64,000 bases of DNA, taken from Isoetes taiwanensis. Taxonomy: Eukaryota; Streptophyta; Lycopodiopsida; Isoetales; Isoetaceae. Each line of letters opens with the position of its first letter. The first letter of the stretch is position 1. The DNA lies in contig JAJEKV010000081.1 of assembly GCA_021234155.1 (NCBI GenBank), forward strand, positions 1,603,755 through 1,667,754, read 5' to 3'. A model generated the notes under the pieces. That model worked only from the letters and a program-made list of their open reading frames with translations, searched no databases and was not told where the DNA came from. The position numbers were made by a program, and so were the translations under genes. Of this stretch, positions 11,846 to 24,814 are shown piece after piece.

Positions 11846-13133
11846 ATACTGATTTATTCAGAAAAAACCAATAGTTTCTCTAGCCTGCAAATTATTAATG
11901 TTTCTTAATGTTATGCATGAATTTGGCTTGCATTTCCATGTCATTTGTTATAAGCATGAAAATTGTTAGAATGTTTACAGATGTACTAAACACATCCACT
12001 TACATATGTTGCCACAAAACGCAGTGCCCTTCTCACTGTCCTAGTTCATTGCCACCATCCCAAAAAAATCTCAAATAGTCTTGCCCCCTCTGCATGTCTA
12101 TTCTCTCCATCCAAATATCTCAACTGATCCTCATGCTCTCAACTCCCCTCCTCTTCATTCCTGAACTTGCAGGATAACATTTCCAAAGTTAATAATACAC
12201 TCCCCTGCCGAGGACGTTATTGCAACCTCTTGATGCTTTGCCAAGGTTGTTCATCCAGGTCTTCAATCTGATTCTTATTCCTATACAATCCGTCTACTCG
12301 GTTTGAAGCACCATTTTGCTGACACTTCGCATGTAAATGACGCTTCTAGCTGCTACGAATATCTGACCACATGAGCCCACTGGCAAACTCCTTAAACACA
12401 AAATCGTACTCTTAGAAAATTGGTATAGAAGATATGGGTAATTTTCCAACCATCACAGCAGGAAACTAAAATGAATGCTTACCGCTGTTGCTGTCCAGCA
12501 AAGTGAGCTTGAATCTGGAAAACGTCAAAAGAGTTACACCAGATGCCATCCAAATCTGCACCAGTACCACTACAGTACTAATACAAAATCGCCTAATGCC
12601 CTGTCTACCATATATTTCAATTTAAATTAAATCTCAAAGGAGCCAAGTCTCGCCTCTTTATTAGTCATTGAAAAAGTAAGTGAAGTTACAGTATCATATT
12701 TCGAGAGGCATCGTCAAAATATTTTTTTTCATATCAATCCAGTACCGTGGTGCTTACCCAAGCTCTTGTTTATAGCAAAGGGCAACCTTTTGGGATGTGC
12801 CCAAAGGGAACATAACCTGGTGGCAAAGGCATAAATAATGATAATGCATGATTGATGTCACTTTTGAACGTTCCAGATTCACCAGGAAAAGGAACACCCA
12901 ATCATCTAGAAGATTCCTCATGTTGAATCAATTTGCCATTATTGGCCCTCCAAGAAAATCCGAACTTGTCTTTCTGCAACCCAAGGAAGCAACATTCTCA
13001 TTTGTGATCATGATAACAGTGTAAAAAATGTCTTTCTTTTCTTTTCGAATAAAATGAATCAATAATAACAATTCTTTCTACTGCGTGAGCAGTATAAAGG
13101 ACACATTATGCAGTCTGGAAATATGTTCCTACC
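11846..13133. other. 3' flank of presenilin, no gene seen
   Basis: No coding signature or notable repeat. The stretch just below 13134 should contain the 3' UTR of the minus-strand presenilin gene. Confidence 0.45.
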
Positions 13134-14456
13134 TCAAAAGAACATCAAATTTGAGCTGAGGCCTACAACGAAAGGCTCCATCAATAATCTTGCAAGAAAG
13201 TAAAAAGCAACCCCAAGTAGAATTGAGAATGGAAGGGCTGGGAGGGCACGTTGCCAAAAGCAGAGCAAAATCAGAGTTAGACCAAGTCCTGCAATGATGG
13301 CCAAATAACAGGCATACACAGTCATAAGGTCAAACATTGCTGCCCTTCCTACAAGGACACTATAAAAGACAAAATCACCAAGCCCAAGTTTAATTCCTCC
13401 AAATGACGCCGGGCCTATTTGTTCATTCCCATTGAGTGCAGTGACTTCAGCACTAGTAGTACCAGAACCAGATGTATGTACAAGAGGAACGAACTCATCT
13501 TCTATAGTCGAATTGTCTTCAGCCAAACTTGTTTGATGCCATGTATGGTAAGGTCCTTCATTAATCCTTTCTGGCTGAATTTCTTCGACAGAAGGTGTAT
13601 TCATGGAAATGACATGCCTTGTAGGCTGAAGTTCAATTGCATGGTGACTAATCTCCTCTTCACTATTCTGGGCCATTGTAGATCGCTGCCTCCATCTGCT
13701 TGCAACCATACTTCTTGGTATCTGAGAACTATCTGAAGCAGAATTACTTATGGCAGGACCTGCTGTGCCAATTTGAGTTGTTGGTCTTGCTTCATACACA
13801 AAGGCAGGAAGCTCTTCTTCTCTAGTAGCCGCCAACTTTACCAAAATATGAAGAGGTCCCATGGGTGTTAATACTGCAGCCATATCATATAATGCCAGAG
13901 CCACCAGAAGAACCCAGGTTGTCCATTCAGGTAATGTGGTAAACCAAAATGCCATGACTACCCCTATAATAACTAGGTATCCTTGTGTAAAGACTATAGG
14001 CATTTTAGATGAATGGACGGCAAAAACACCCACAACAGCAAAATTGAATAAAAGAATGCAAAAAGTAATAGCATCAATGGGCACTGAAAACTTGCTAATA
14101 AGCAGAACAAAAATATTGCCTGCCATATAACTTAGCACAGAAAATGCTGAAAAAGCCATGTACCCACGTAAGAACTTGATGCACCTGAAATAGTAAAGCA
14201 GAACCAAGACGAAGGTAACTATGGTAATGATAGCCACAAACACCAACGCATTGAGCAGAGCGCCTCCAACCTTCTCTGAAGTAGAATCAGAAGCTTTTTC
14301 ATCATATACTAGCACAGTTACACTCTGATACCCAGTCGTAGGACCACGAGGAGTGAGACCCTGCACCAGAAGCACAACCAGAAACATACATATTGATACA
14401 GGAGTAACAATGCTCAGCATTTCAGAACCTAAACTCTCGATTACACTGCCTGCCAT
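13134..14456 (-). CDS. presenilin, aspartyl protease subunit of gamma-secretase
   Basis: A single uninterrupted ORF of 440 residues starts at 14456 (MAGSVIESLG). Plant presenilin genes are commonly intronless, as here. About nine hydrophobic segments fit the family topology: six before residue 205, then a large hydrophilic loop (about 212-352, rich in S, T, E), then the C-terminal membrane part. The two catalytic aspartates are in LYDMAAVLTP (Y190-D191, TM6) and GLGDF (358-362, D361, TM7), and the PALP motif is at 406-409. Presenilin cleaves type I membrane proteins within the bilayer together with nicastrin, APH-1 and PEN-2. Plant presenilins localise to endomembranes. Length and all catalytic motifs are normal, so the gene appears functional. 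Confidence 0.96.
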   Translation of the reverse strand: MAGSVIESLGSEMLSIVTPVSICMFLVVLLVQGLTPRGPTTGYQSVTVLVYDEKASDSTSEKVGGALLNALVFVAIITIVTFVLVLLYYFRCIKFLRGYMAFSAFSVLSYMAGNIFVLLISKFSVPIDAITFCILLFNFAVVGVFAVHSSKMPIVFTQGYLVIIGVVMAFWFTTLPEWTTWVLLVALALYDMAAVLTPMGPLHILVKLAATREEELPAFVYEARPTTQIGTAGPAISNSASDSSQIPRSMVASRWRQRSTMAQNSEEEISHHAIELQPTRHVISMNTPSVEEIQPERINEGPYHTWHQTSLAEDNSTIEDEFVPLVHTSGSGTTSAEVTALNGNEQIGPASFGGIKLGLGDFVFYSVLVGRAAMFDLMTVYACYLAIIAGLGLTLILLCFWQRALPALPFSILLGVAFYFLARLLMEPFVVGLSSNLMFF

Positions 14457-15620
14457 CTCCGGCAGTGACTTCTAGGTCCGGTTTCCGTAGTTAAGCCGGC
14501 ATCTTTCCCTGGGCCAAGCTAGCATCGCCCTGTACATCAACATTTCTTTTTTGCTCAGCTCGTTCAAAGCGTCTGTCCGGTTAGGTTGAGGGAGGAGATT
14601 TTTTTTAGGACCTGTAGTCTTAAGATACCGCGTGTGCCACGTCACTAAACATTTGTCTGCCACGTCATTTAGAAAAGGAAAGTTTCAAACATGCCCCTCA
14701 AGTTTAAAGAATACCCCTAGAAATAGGGTATTTGGCTCAAATGGCAATAACTTTCTTGTGATAATCAACTAAAATATTGCCTTTCATGAAACTATCGATG
14801 AGAGTGAGAGCTATCCAATAGCAGTAGAATCGTCTAAAACGGAGTTGGAATCTTCAAGTTATAGTGTTTTAAGTAAGTGCTATAAAAAATGACTGCAAAT
14901 GAGCATAACTTGTGAATTTCAACTCTAGTTTCAATGAATTTGACGTTGTTGAAAGATCTTATCCTAATCTATAATATTTGTGGAGACAACTTTTGAATTT
15001 GAGGAGCAACAAAAACTCTATTACCATTTTTTCCATTGGAGGAGGGTATTTTTGAAATTTTTGCAAACTTGAGGGGTATAATTGGAATTTTCCCTTTAGA
15101 AAATTGGCATGCCTCATTAATCCTTTGTTTTTTGATAAATTGGCAGGGAAATTAGGAAACCTCTGAAAATTATCTGCTCTATTATTCTCTCTTGCTTTCG
15201 ATTTTCTTTTCCTTCTTGTTGGCATGTGGCTATCTTCCTTAATCAGTCTGCCTTTCGAAAACATTCATTCGTTAGCTTCAAATTTAAAACCTTTAGTGAA
15301 GATGGACTCTTAGTATTTACTACTTGACTCATGAATTGAAAATGATTCATGGTGGGTTAGACGTGTTTGGTTCAATATAATACCCACAATCTCCAGAGCT
15401 TGTAGTTATAAATGGTTGAGCTCTTAGATTTAATTGTTTTCCTTGTCCCATTTTATCCCGACTTTTTTCTGCAGTGCTAAAACACACCCCAGCTCCTGTA
15501 CATGGGGTGAACTACGTATAAGAATGTGTGCCCGAGACCTGCAAATACCCAAGGGAATATATGCAAGCTAGAGAGAGAAGAGGCTAATCCCCTTACCTTC
15601 AGAGTCTACCTTACTGTTGG
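14457..15620. other. 5' flank of presenilin, no gene seen
   Basis: This region should hold the promoter and leader of the minus-strand presenilin gene. No TATA box or conserved element could be assigned with confidence, and no coding pattern is seen. Confidence 0.4.
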
Positions 15621-15629
15621 ATACTACCC

Positions 15630-15765
15630 AAGAGGGGAGTTTGGATGTTAAGTCTCGGGGCCATTCCTAAGAGGAGTACTTATTGACTGGTTTGCAGTTA
15701 GATGTGATAAGGCTAGGGTTCCACTTCCATCCGCCCCCCTCCAAGCCATGTGAGAATAATAATAA
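15630..15765. repeat. dispersed third copy of the 3.7-6.9 kb repeat
   Basis: The sequence ATTGACTGGTTTGCAGTTA followed by ATAAGGCTAGGGTTCCACTT matches, with substitutions, the region near 4485-4545 and 6250-6320 of the tandem duplication. The surrounding 15.8-16.9 kb shows no gene. Confidence 0.6.
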
Positions 15766-16984
15766 TAACTAGCAAAAATGCAGGGTTGGGGTAAGGGTGG
15801 GAGAGAGTACTTACATTGACGAAGCTTATTTTGATATGATTGTCTTGTGGGATCAGGAATGGTTATTTGACATTAGCATTACATTCCACGCTTTGGCAAC
15901 TTCTCACTTGGCATAATACATTCATGAGGTACTAAATGCACGTGCTCGATTTTTGAGCCAATAGCAATCACCAAGATCTTCTTTGTACAAACTGATTTAT
16001 TGAATGTCTAGCATCATTGTTATTTCAAATGTTCGTCTCTTGAAAATTTTTCGAGGCAGGTGTTTTTTTTCTTGAAAACCTTTCGAGGCAAGGGTTTTTT
16101 AATCCTATTAGTAAAGGTTGTACTAGCACATTGTATAAGTCCCATGTTCTATTGGTCTTCGTAGACATTAGTCTACTCTACTCTATTTTATTCTATTCTT
16201 TCAAACGTAAAAAGAGAAAAAAAAAACAACTTTAAGCATTGACGAAATTTATATAGTAAGTGTTACATAATTTCTCATGTGCCCTCACATATACGACTCT
16301 ACCTCAAACCAATTGTACTGACACAAATGTTTTACTCGGTGCTTAATAATCAAACTAGGTCTGGTGTAAATATGTTTTTCGTAGAGGAATTTAGATAGAA
16401 AGACAATCGCAAGACTTATTATCAATGGCCTTGACAACCATGATAACCCTTGACCAGAATGGATAATTTCATATGCTAGTTGTTCTCAATCATATTGTTA
16501 CGGATTTGGATGGACTCAATACTAAGAGGCAAACAATCTTCATATTGTTAAAAAAATTTATTTATATCTAGCACAACCTATCATGTATGGCAAACATGCA
16601 GATTAACTAAGAATTGTTCTACTCAATCGTAAGGAAATTAAAGATAGAGATAGATATACCATAGTTAAATGAGGAGGGAAACAACAGAATTTAGACCCCA
16701 ACACTGTACATTGTACACTGCTATAAGGCACTGCAGCCCATGGCCATGGTATAAGCAAGGTTGGGAAGGCGAGCATTGTCCCCTACTGCTTGCCTTCTAA
16801 AAGTAGATGAGGTGGCATTCGTCTGCGGACCTCTGAGGAGGTAAGAAACCTATGTTGCTGACATATCTGATATGGAACCATGGACTTTACCCCAAGTTCC
16901 CAATCCAGAAGGCTTTTTGCACCCGCTTCACTCAGTCATTCCAGTTGGCAACCGATACCATCAGGCCTCAAATCTCTACCACAT

Positions 16985-18230
16985 ATGGCAGAACTCTACC
17001 AAGACACTGAATAGGTTTGACTGGTGGGCTCAGTCGTAAAGGTCTATATTGTTGTTGTTCTTTTGCATTGCATATAGTGCCTTCTAGCCTATCGTCACTT
17101 GTAGTCAGATAGAAGTTTTCTAAATTGTGGTAGAAATGAACTCCACGCCCAGTTATTTGTAAGTAGGTGCAACCTCTACGTTTTGACCCTGGTAAGTAAA
17201 GGAGGAAGGCTTTGGTTGACATGAGAACGAGATGAATAGCATCTTAATCTTAACATGCATTCCACTGACTTGGCAGAAGGTGTCCAGAGCATCTAGATGC
17301 TGGTCCATGTCAATCAGGGTGTAAGTTAAGAGATCCACATGATCGGCATATATGAGCTATCTAATGATATGGCGCACAAGTTGAGCTTTGTCACCCTCAT
17401 ATTCAACAAGCCAATCTTCTAATTGATCAATGTACATGCCAAACATCGTCGAAGAGTCCCCGGTGGTCCCCACCACTATTGTGTTGACAGGTTGGTGTGA
17501 TGTTATCATTCAAATGAGGCATATCTCATAAAGCCAGTATGCTGCATGTTGCAAATCTGTAGGGTCTCTTAACTGCAACAATCTCTCCCACAGCCTTTCC
17601 CCAGGCACAATGTTGAAAGCCTTCGCAAAATCAACAGAGCAGCAATACAAGTCCTATCAATAATTCGTACTATCTCAAGTTAAGGTTTGCAATGTAAAGA
17701 TATTATCAATGGTGGAGTGGCTGGGTCTGAATGCTACATGTATAAGGGATTGAGCCTTCGATTTCTCTGCTCACACCATCAATTGCAGCACGAGAATGTT
17801 GGCCAGTAGTTTGCAAACAGCGGGCTGACCATGTTTGTGTTGTAGTTGGCTGGGCAATGGGGGTCGTCTATCTTATAGATGGGAACAACTCTGCTAGTGA
17901 TCCACTATGGAGGAAAGCCTTCTTGAAGCGCTCTATTGAACAAAATGCAGTTAGGAGTGGGACTATCAGTGGCCCTGCCCATTGTCTGTGCCCAACACAA
18001 ATCCTCAATCCATTACCAATACAACTTTTATGCCATGTAGCTTTACAAATCATTTCTTTCATAAGTTTATACTTCCCATGTACATAGCCCATCAAGGATA
18101 TTAGTTCCCCCACTCGGCTAGGGCGGGGCCAAGAAGGACGTTGTAGACTGTAGGGTTTTTATTCCAGCAATGGTGCTCCACCTGGGTAACAGAAATATGG
18201 ATGGTTCCTACACATATTAGAGGTTGATCT
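16985..18230 (-). pseudogene. LINE (non-LTR) reverse transcriptase remnant
   Basis: Reading the minus strand from about 18110 down, frames contain GSLAELFP (linker before RT), FRPSHSTIDNIF, CCSVDFAKAFNIVPGERLW (RT palm with F-x-K-A-F), LQHAAYWLYE, a YADD-like YADHVDLL near 17345, then HLDALDTFCQVSGMHV and TYQGQNVEVAPTYK. These motifs occur in the order of plant LINE reverse transcriptases. Several stops and frameshifts, and the change of YADD to YADH, show it is dead. The 5' ORF and the 3' poly(A) end were not identified. Confidence 0.8.
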
Positions 18231-19169
18231 CATGTTGAAGCCATGGAGCATGCTATTGAATCCATTGCTCCTTTTCAATGATGACACCCTCATGTCTATT
18301 TCCAATATCGCGTTCCCTATCTTCTTTTTATATACAAAATTGCTACTTCCGAAATCTATGCGCTTTTTTTATCTTCTTTTTGTGTACAAAAATGTCCGTC
18401 TAGGGGACAATCTGATATGGGAACTATCCAACACAGGACAATGCTAAGACATGGTTGATATGCCAAAACGTCCCGCAAAAGGACATTTCGTAAGTCCCAT
18501 AAAAGGACGCTTTTGTAACGCGATAACATGCTATGTAATATTCTATGGCAATAAAAAGTCTTCAGAATGCTTGTATATCATCAAAATATTGTGTAAGATT
18601 GCTGGAAAACATAGAGCTCTAGATCGTTGTAGAACAGGCGTTGAAGAAAATCGGAGACTACGATGCAGCAGCGAAGAAAAAACTATTAACATTCATAGTT
18701 CGAAACTATGCCACATGGCACAACACTCGATGTGTTAGCAGAATATTACTTAGCTTGTTTTTACAATGTTTTTGAAGTAAACGGAAGTTTAACTATTTTA
18801 TCTTTAAGAATCCCATATATTTTTTTATTTTTATTTTCTAATGGATTAATAATTCTATTGATATTGAATAAATGCTACATGACTATATAGGAAATACACA
18901 CTCTCCTGCACAAGTTTGAAGAGGGGGTAGCTATATAGTCGACCTCCTTTTACACGATACTGAAGATGCTTAGCCACTAGAATTTGATGAAAGTTCCCCA
19001 AACCACCTCTTTCAAGGTAGCCTCACAGTCATGTATTTGTACTTTCTTAAACACCTTTCCAAAGCATACCCCAATTGTGTACTGTAGTGTATTCTTCAAG
19101 AAAGACAATTGCTCTCTCTTCTATATGATCCATAATGTCCATGCCCTAATTATTTGAAAGGCAATGCGT

Positions 19170-19400
19170 TTAAAATATATCCGTTTCGCTAGATAGATGC
19201 CAAAGAGAATTTGATTGGTCTCTAGTGTATTGCCAAACCTTTTCTCGCGCCAAATCCAATTCTACTAGGCAATGTTCCAAGGAATCATCACTCACTTTGC
19301 ACGCAGGGCACAATGGGCTCACTTCTTCTTTATACTTTATAACTGTTGTATTCACCTGGAGAGCTCTATGCACAACGTGCCAAATAAGCGCACCTTTGGG
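19170..19400 (-). pseudogene. LINE-type reverse-transcriptase zinc-binding (zf-RVT) remnant
   Basis: The minus strand encodes HRALQVNTTVIKYKEEVSP, then LCPACKVSDDSLEHCLVELD and LAREKVWQYTRD. This is the zf-RVT layout found at the C-terminus of many plant LINE polyproteins (C-x-x-C, then E-x-x-x-H-x-x-x-x-C-like, then A-x-x-x-W). It may belong to the same family as the RT remnant at 17-18 kb. On the minus strand it lies 5' of that RT piece, so the two are not one collinear copy. Confidence 0.65.
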
Positions 19401-19479
19401 GAATGAGTTTCAACCATATCCCCTTCCACGCATTCTTAGTTTCTATCATTGTAACTTGCATATTCCACTTGGGACGTAA

Positions 19480-22400
19480 GAAGATGACATCAGACATTTT
19501 TAGACATTTGTAAGCTAACTTTACAAGCCCCATCATGACTACTTCAGCACAGATTCACACTTGAGCTAACCATGGATTCACACAGCTAACGCCAGTGCTT
19601 TTGTTTTCCCCTTGATGGAGCGACTTTACTGCCTGTCAGTTCCTTACCACTAGAATGATTATCCCTTAGATCATCCTCTACAAAGCCATTTATAAGAATT
19701 GAGATCCTATTGGAAAGTTACACACTTAGATGCCAAATAAAAGAAAATGAGTGCAAATTTTAAAGTTTTTGGTGCCGATGATATGAGAAAGCGTAGGGCT
19801 TCCACACGTCTAAAAATGCTCGGATACTTAACACTTCAATGGATAAATATTCAAGTTTTAGTCAGGTGGAAATTGAAAACATTATCCTTACTGATTAAAT
19901 GGATATGCATGATCGTATAAAGCAGGCCATGAAACTTGAAGCTGGAATATTATACGCATTAGAAACAAACTGGTCATGCCGATACCCAGCCTTGTTTAGT
20001 GGATTTCCACTCTCCCTGGGTACTGAACACAAATTATTTGAATTGTTTGATCGCTCCTATTCCAACCTAAAGAATAGTATCTTTCAAGCACAAACAACAT
20101 TCAAATCTTGCCCATTGATAAGCTAGAAAGTACCACTTATATTGATAAGCTACCAGACTAACCCTAACTGCCCAATCTAACCCTAACTGCACTAGGTTTA
20201 CCCTAACCCTAGAGATAGGTTGGCTTCTATGATAAACACCTAGCTCATTTGATCATCATGAGGCATTTAAGTACACTATAAAAATCATACAATAAACAAT
20301 TAATGCCCAGGAACTGTAATTCAATCAGTAATTTAGCACCTCAAGTCACAATGAGTGTCTTCATCCAAATCACAATGTACAAAACTGCAATAATCAGTTA
20401 CAGGTCACACTAATTGTAACACTAACCTCATTATTCCATTATCGCACATCAACAATACTATTTCAGCTAAGGTACACCAAAAGTACCTTAAACAAATAAC
20501 ACTGCCTGCAACTCTGGAACCTGCAAGCTCCAAAGACATTGTAGCATATGCCTAAGGACAATAAATGAATTGTAAGGAAGTTTGCACAGCTAGCAATATG
20601 AGCAATAGGCCTTAGGGATGCAGGAGATAAGAACATAGCACCCATCAACATGGGCTAAATTTTCAAACATCTTGGGCTTTAAGAAGTCAAAAAGAAGTAA
20701 GAAGATATCATGGCATCAACACTGTCATGAACATAATCCTGGACCTCTGAAACCTAGATTCAATTCACCAAAACAATTAATACATTTTCTTTCTTAATTT
20801 TCAATGCCATATCTTAACATCTGAATCAATTTTCAACCCCCTCACTAGCAATTATTGGCCCTAAATCTAAGACTTGAACTATATATGCTAAGGTCACACC
20901 AATTGAATGCCATCTAAAGGCATAAATAAAATCTTGAAATCAGATGTTTGTGTCAAATTCAGTAGCGAATATTCTGTTGTCCCTAATAATACAACCTGGA
21001 GAGCTGAGGGAATCGTGATTATCCATAAGCAGAAAGTGTTTATTTAGAGCAATATTGTTGTTTATCTAGTATACTTTTGAAAAAACGCAGAGAGAAAATT
21101 GATATATAGCATTGAGCAATTTTGCAGACAATTGAAACAATGAAATATGCATCAATACCTACAATTGCAAGCACATCAATTATTATTGCTCTAGAAGGGA
21201 GTTGAACGAATATGAAGTAGGTGCTTTGAATGCCTCTCTCAAGTGCTCTACAAATTAGATGATCAATGTCCACCAGAGAATTGCCAAATTAAAAAATGCA
21301 GGAAACATAGGGTCCACTCTGCTTTTAACACAAGCACCACTTGAGGAGACTGCTTGCTCTAGAACCCGACTGCTTTGGTTTAAAGATAAACGTGACAAAG
21401 GAAAAACAAAACCAAATTTAGCCTCTGCAAGTTAAGCTTCCCCCCCCCTCAATCTAGGACCAGTCAAACTTCGGATTCGCTATAGCCAGATCTCGCTACC
21501 TATTTTGAGCACAAAATCGCTCCTAAGCCTCAACAATGGATTTAACCATGGGGGTTTTGAGCGACACTTTGACCATGATGGCAACAGACAAAGCACATTA
21601 GTAGATTTGCCATGCCGTGGTTGGCTGCTCAATTTGAGCTCGCAATCCCCTCTTTGCACACATCCTGATAAAACTCAACATAATAATACAATTCCCACTC
21701 GCTGAATCAAGTGCATATCAAGAGACAATTTTGTGTTGAATCCATATATAAGGGCTAGTTTTCTCGTAGCGGCTTTGATGTCGCTTTGAAGCAATTGGAG
21801 AAGTCTGCAATACCGTATAATCGTCAAAGCCGTGAGAAAGCAGGGCGTCTCGAAAGTGCCTTAATTTTGATGCCCCTTTTGGGTTTTACAATTGGATTTG
21901 GCTAAAATTCCATGCTCCAAACTGATCGAATAGGAAGATGGATATTCTTGGCTATCTAAGTTCATATGGAAAAATCCATCATCATCGCATCTAAGACAGA
22001 TGGCGAGCTCAACTACAGTAGAGGCTGGAAGAAATTGTTGCTCTCTATAGTCGGATCCAGTGCGCAGAAGCGGCTTCTAGCTCAAACTCTCGACTCTCCA
22101 TAGCGACTTCATTGTCGGTTTTGAACCTTTTCTCGGAGATCTAGAACCTTTCTAAGAGATACCGCCACATGATTCCGCATATTGAAAGGTGGTCGAATCG
22201 AGCAAGGCCGGATTACTTGCTCTGCAGGGCGGATTGCTTACTGCAAGAACGAGACGTCACCTCTTTTTTATTTTCATTTATTTTTTTTTCAAAGACCGTG
22301 TGCCTAGGCGAAATATTACCTTCAAACATAAAAGGAAATCGCCTTATATATACAAGAAATTTATCGCAAGGCCGCTTCAGCATGCGCCAAAGGCCGCCTT

Positions 22401-22790
22401 GACGTTCTCTTCCCAACTCGTCTCTTCAAATGTTTTCGCTCTCAAATTTAAGGATTTGAATACGTTTGTTTGAACCATTTCAAATTCAAGCCAAAAAGTG
22501 GGTCTATTAACAATTCAAACCAATAAGTCGGTCACGAAGTGCTTGACTGCCACGATAGATTCCGCGCGACAATGATTGTCTCCCACCGCAATAATCTCTT
22601 ATAGTAATTAGGTCTCAAGATAACTAACACATAATTCTTAGAGTGCTTTCCTATGGGCGTAAAAATCTCCGTGTTTCTAAAGGTCTAGTCTGCTATTCCG
22701 ATGTTCCCATGGGCTAAGAACCCGAGTGGCAAACGATTACTTTTGGACTGGGCCCGACCTCATCCAGGTCCGTCCGTCCATGGGAAAGCG
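19480..22790. other. intergenic, no gene supported
   Basis: No family motif was seen on either strand. A short degenerate CCCTAA-like patch lies at 20159-20212. Positions 22351-22368 carry one copy of a dispersed motif (see findings). Confidence 0.4.
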
Positions 22791-22796
22791 CCCTTA

Positions 22797-23150
22797 TACA
22801 CTTACAAATATTAATAAACATGTAATTTACATATCTTGTGAGGTATGTGTTAAACCATGTCTTCTCTAGCCTTATACACTTACAAATATTAAACATGTAA
22901 TTTACATATCTTGTGAGGTATGTGTTAAACCATGTCTTCTCGACTATAGGATAGGATGCAGTTTATGCTTACACATTATTTACAAATGATTAAATATTGT
23001 AATTTACACGTGCAATAAGTGTTAAACAATGTCTTTTGACTTATGCTTACACATATTTACAAATAATCAAATATTGTTATTTACATATGTGTGAGGGATG
23101 TGTTAAACGATGTCTTTTGCCACCATAGGATAGGATGCACAAGTTGCAAT
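22797..23150. repeat. tandemly amplified 3' end of the cysteine protease gene
   Basis: Four imperfect copies of about 70-110 bp share TGTGTTAAAC(C/G/A)ATGTCTT, an ATTTACA(T/C)-rich core and CTTACA(C)A(T)AT. Two of them also carry CATAGGATAGGATGCA or CTATAGGATAGGATGCA, which on the minus strand is the end of the terminal coding exon (TGCATCCTATCCTATGG). The two leftmost copies are nearly identical, so amplification continued recently. Confidence 0.75.
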
Positions 23151-24809
23151 ACCTACATTCAAATTTGAGAAGGATTTTCTAATGACATTTGCATATTTGA
23201 TGTTTACAATTTTACATTTGTTTCCTCTAAGGTTTCTAAGCTTGTGTTATGTTTTATTTGTCATTTTCTGCTAGTCATCTTCGTGTAATTTTGGTATTGA
23301 CTGTCGGAGACGAAAAAAAGTAACGTTGTTTTACTGCTCTTGAGCTACAGAACTGGTTGGTTTTAAAGGACCTAAAGACAATCTATCAGGAATTTTCTAC
23401 AAAACGTTTGCAATGTTTTAGCCACAGGGCGCTTCTAGTATTGTATGTATTCTCGACATTAAAGCCCGTGCTAAAGATGCAGACCTATAAGCATTTGTTG
23501 TTGCTTTTTTTGCTTTTGCATAATGCATTGGGTTTTGAAGACAAAGACATTACCACACATATTCTTCCCGAGATCCATGTGAAAGTAGCCCTTGAGTCCC
23601 CATGATTCGCCCCATGAATTCTTTATAATCCAGTATGGCAAGCCAGGTCCTGCTCTGTTGTATCCCACAGCTCTGTTGTATCCCACAGCTAACACAGCAT
23701 GGTTCACATTCTGCAATATAAAGGAAGAGAAATCAAATTTACACACTTATATCCAAACCTCAGTTTAAAAAGCTTGGAGAAATGAATCAGCTTACAGCAG
23801 CATCAGATCTACACTCGGAACTAGTATACACACCGCCACTGTATAACATAAAATCGTCTGTAGCCTCATATGCTACAGTCACTGGTCTCTTCAAACCTAC
23901 TGCATCTATAAGCTCTTCTTCGGAGCCCTGAATATTGCATGTCATTTATTCATTTGATGGTATTATAGAATAAAAATGAACACGCTTACCGTTTGAAATG
24001 TTGACAACATCATACACTTGCACCAATAGAATTCTGAGAAAATTTGCAGTGCCCATCAGGCCTGTATATGGATATGCCTCCTCCGTGTCCAATCCACCAT
24101 TGTATTTTATATACTCAAATGCTTGAGATGGCAAACCTCCATCACATCCAAAATTGTTAAAGTCACCAGCACAGTCTACCAATTGCTGATAAAAGAACAT
24201 ATTCTCCAGTTGCTTGTGTATGAGCTGCCTCCAAAGCTCCTGTTGTGCTGCATGTCACTCATATGTTTCAGATGAAAACCTTATTGTTGTTTATAGTGTT
24301 TATGTACCTGAATGTCCAACAAGAGCCACAATCACCTTGGTCCTTTACAGGGCTTACTATCTTATCGTCGCGCCAATCTTTCTAGATTATGGTGAACAAT
24401 AACCTCTCATGTTAGAGGCAAGGAAGGGCAAAAATAATTAGTGAATGTGTCTAACCTGAATTGGTGCTGCAACATTAGACAGTACATGATTTCCTTTTGT
24501 AGCTGAACAATCTTGAGACTCAAATAGATGGGTTTTCCGGAACTCCTCCCATGTCATATCAGCAAACTCTGCCATCATATGCATAACATAGTAATGTTTA
24601 CAACTTTACATTTTGTATTAGGGTCTTCTTCATTACTGAACAACCCACCTGTACCGAAAGAAAAAGTCAAAGCGGTTTGAACGTACCGTTTACTGCAAGC
24701 ATGTAAGGAAGATTCCTACTATTTGTTTTCTCAATGAGCTCCAGACTTCTCTGGAAAGCAGCAAAACGAGATTGAAGCTCCCCTTTTGAGGAATACATTT
24801 TTTTATACC
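23103..24809 (-). pseudogene. aleurain/cathepsin-H-like papain-family cysteine protease pseudogene
   Basis: Seven exons with GT-AG borders can be followed: 24809-24687 (I29 propeptide), 24568-24457 (EFADMTWEEF), 24381-24308 (catalytic Cys, [10 protein letters not shown]), 24247-23990, 23927-23796, 23710-23554 (catalytic His in NHAVLAVGY, Asn in KNSWGESWG) and 23152-23103 (ATCASYP and stop). The order and motifs match plant aleurain, a vacuolar aminopeptidase-type cysteine protease. Exon 4 is broken: the SEQQLVDC region lacks five bases, a base is missing before the D-G-H-C segment, and two bases are missing before YDVVN. Exon 6 has an 18-bp tandem duplication (AVGYNR repeated). All three catalytic residues survive, so decay is fairly recent. 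A signal-peptide exon was not found with certainty; a candidate lies near 25010-25160. Confidence 0.85.
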
Positions 24810-24814
24810 TGTGT

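Noticed and set aside
13419-14130. Plus-strand ORFs of 105 and 89 codons
   Set aside because: They are antisense shadows of the intact presenilin ORF.
20159-20212. Interstitial telomere repeat (CCCTAAC words)
   Set aside because: Only a few degenerate units with irregular spacing; not a true telomeric array.
22797-23150. CRISPR-like regular repeats
   Set aside because: Units are long, diverged and contiguous without unique spacers, in a eukaryotic context; they derive from the protease gene 3' end.
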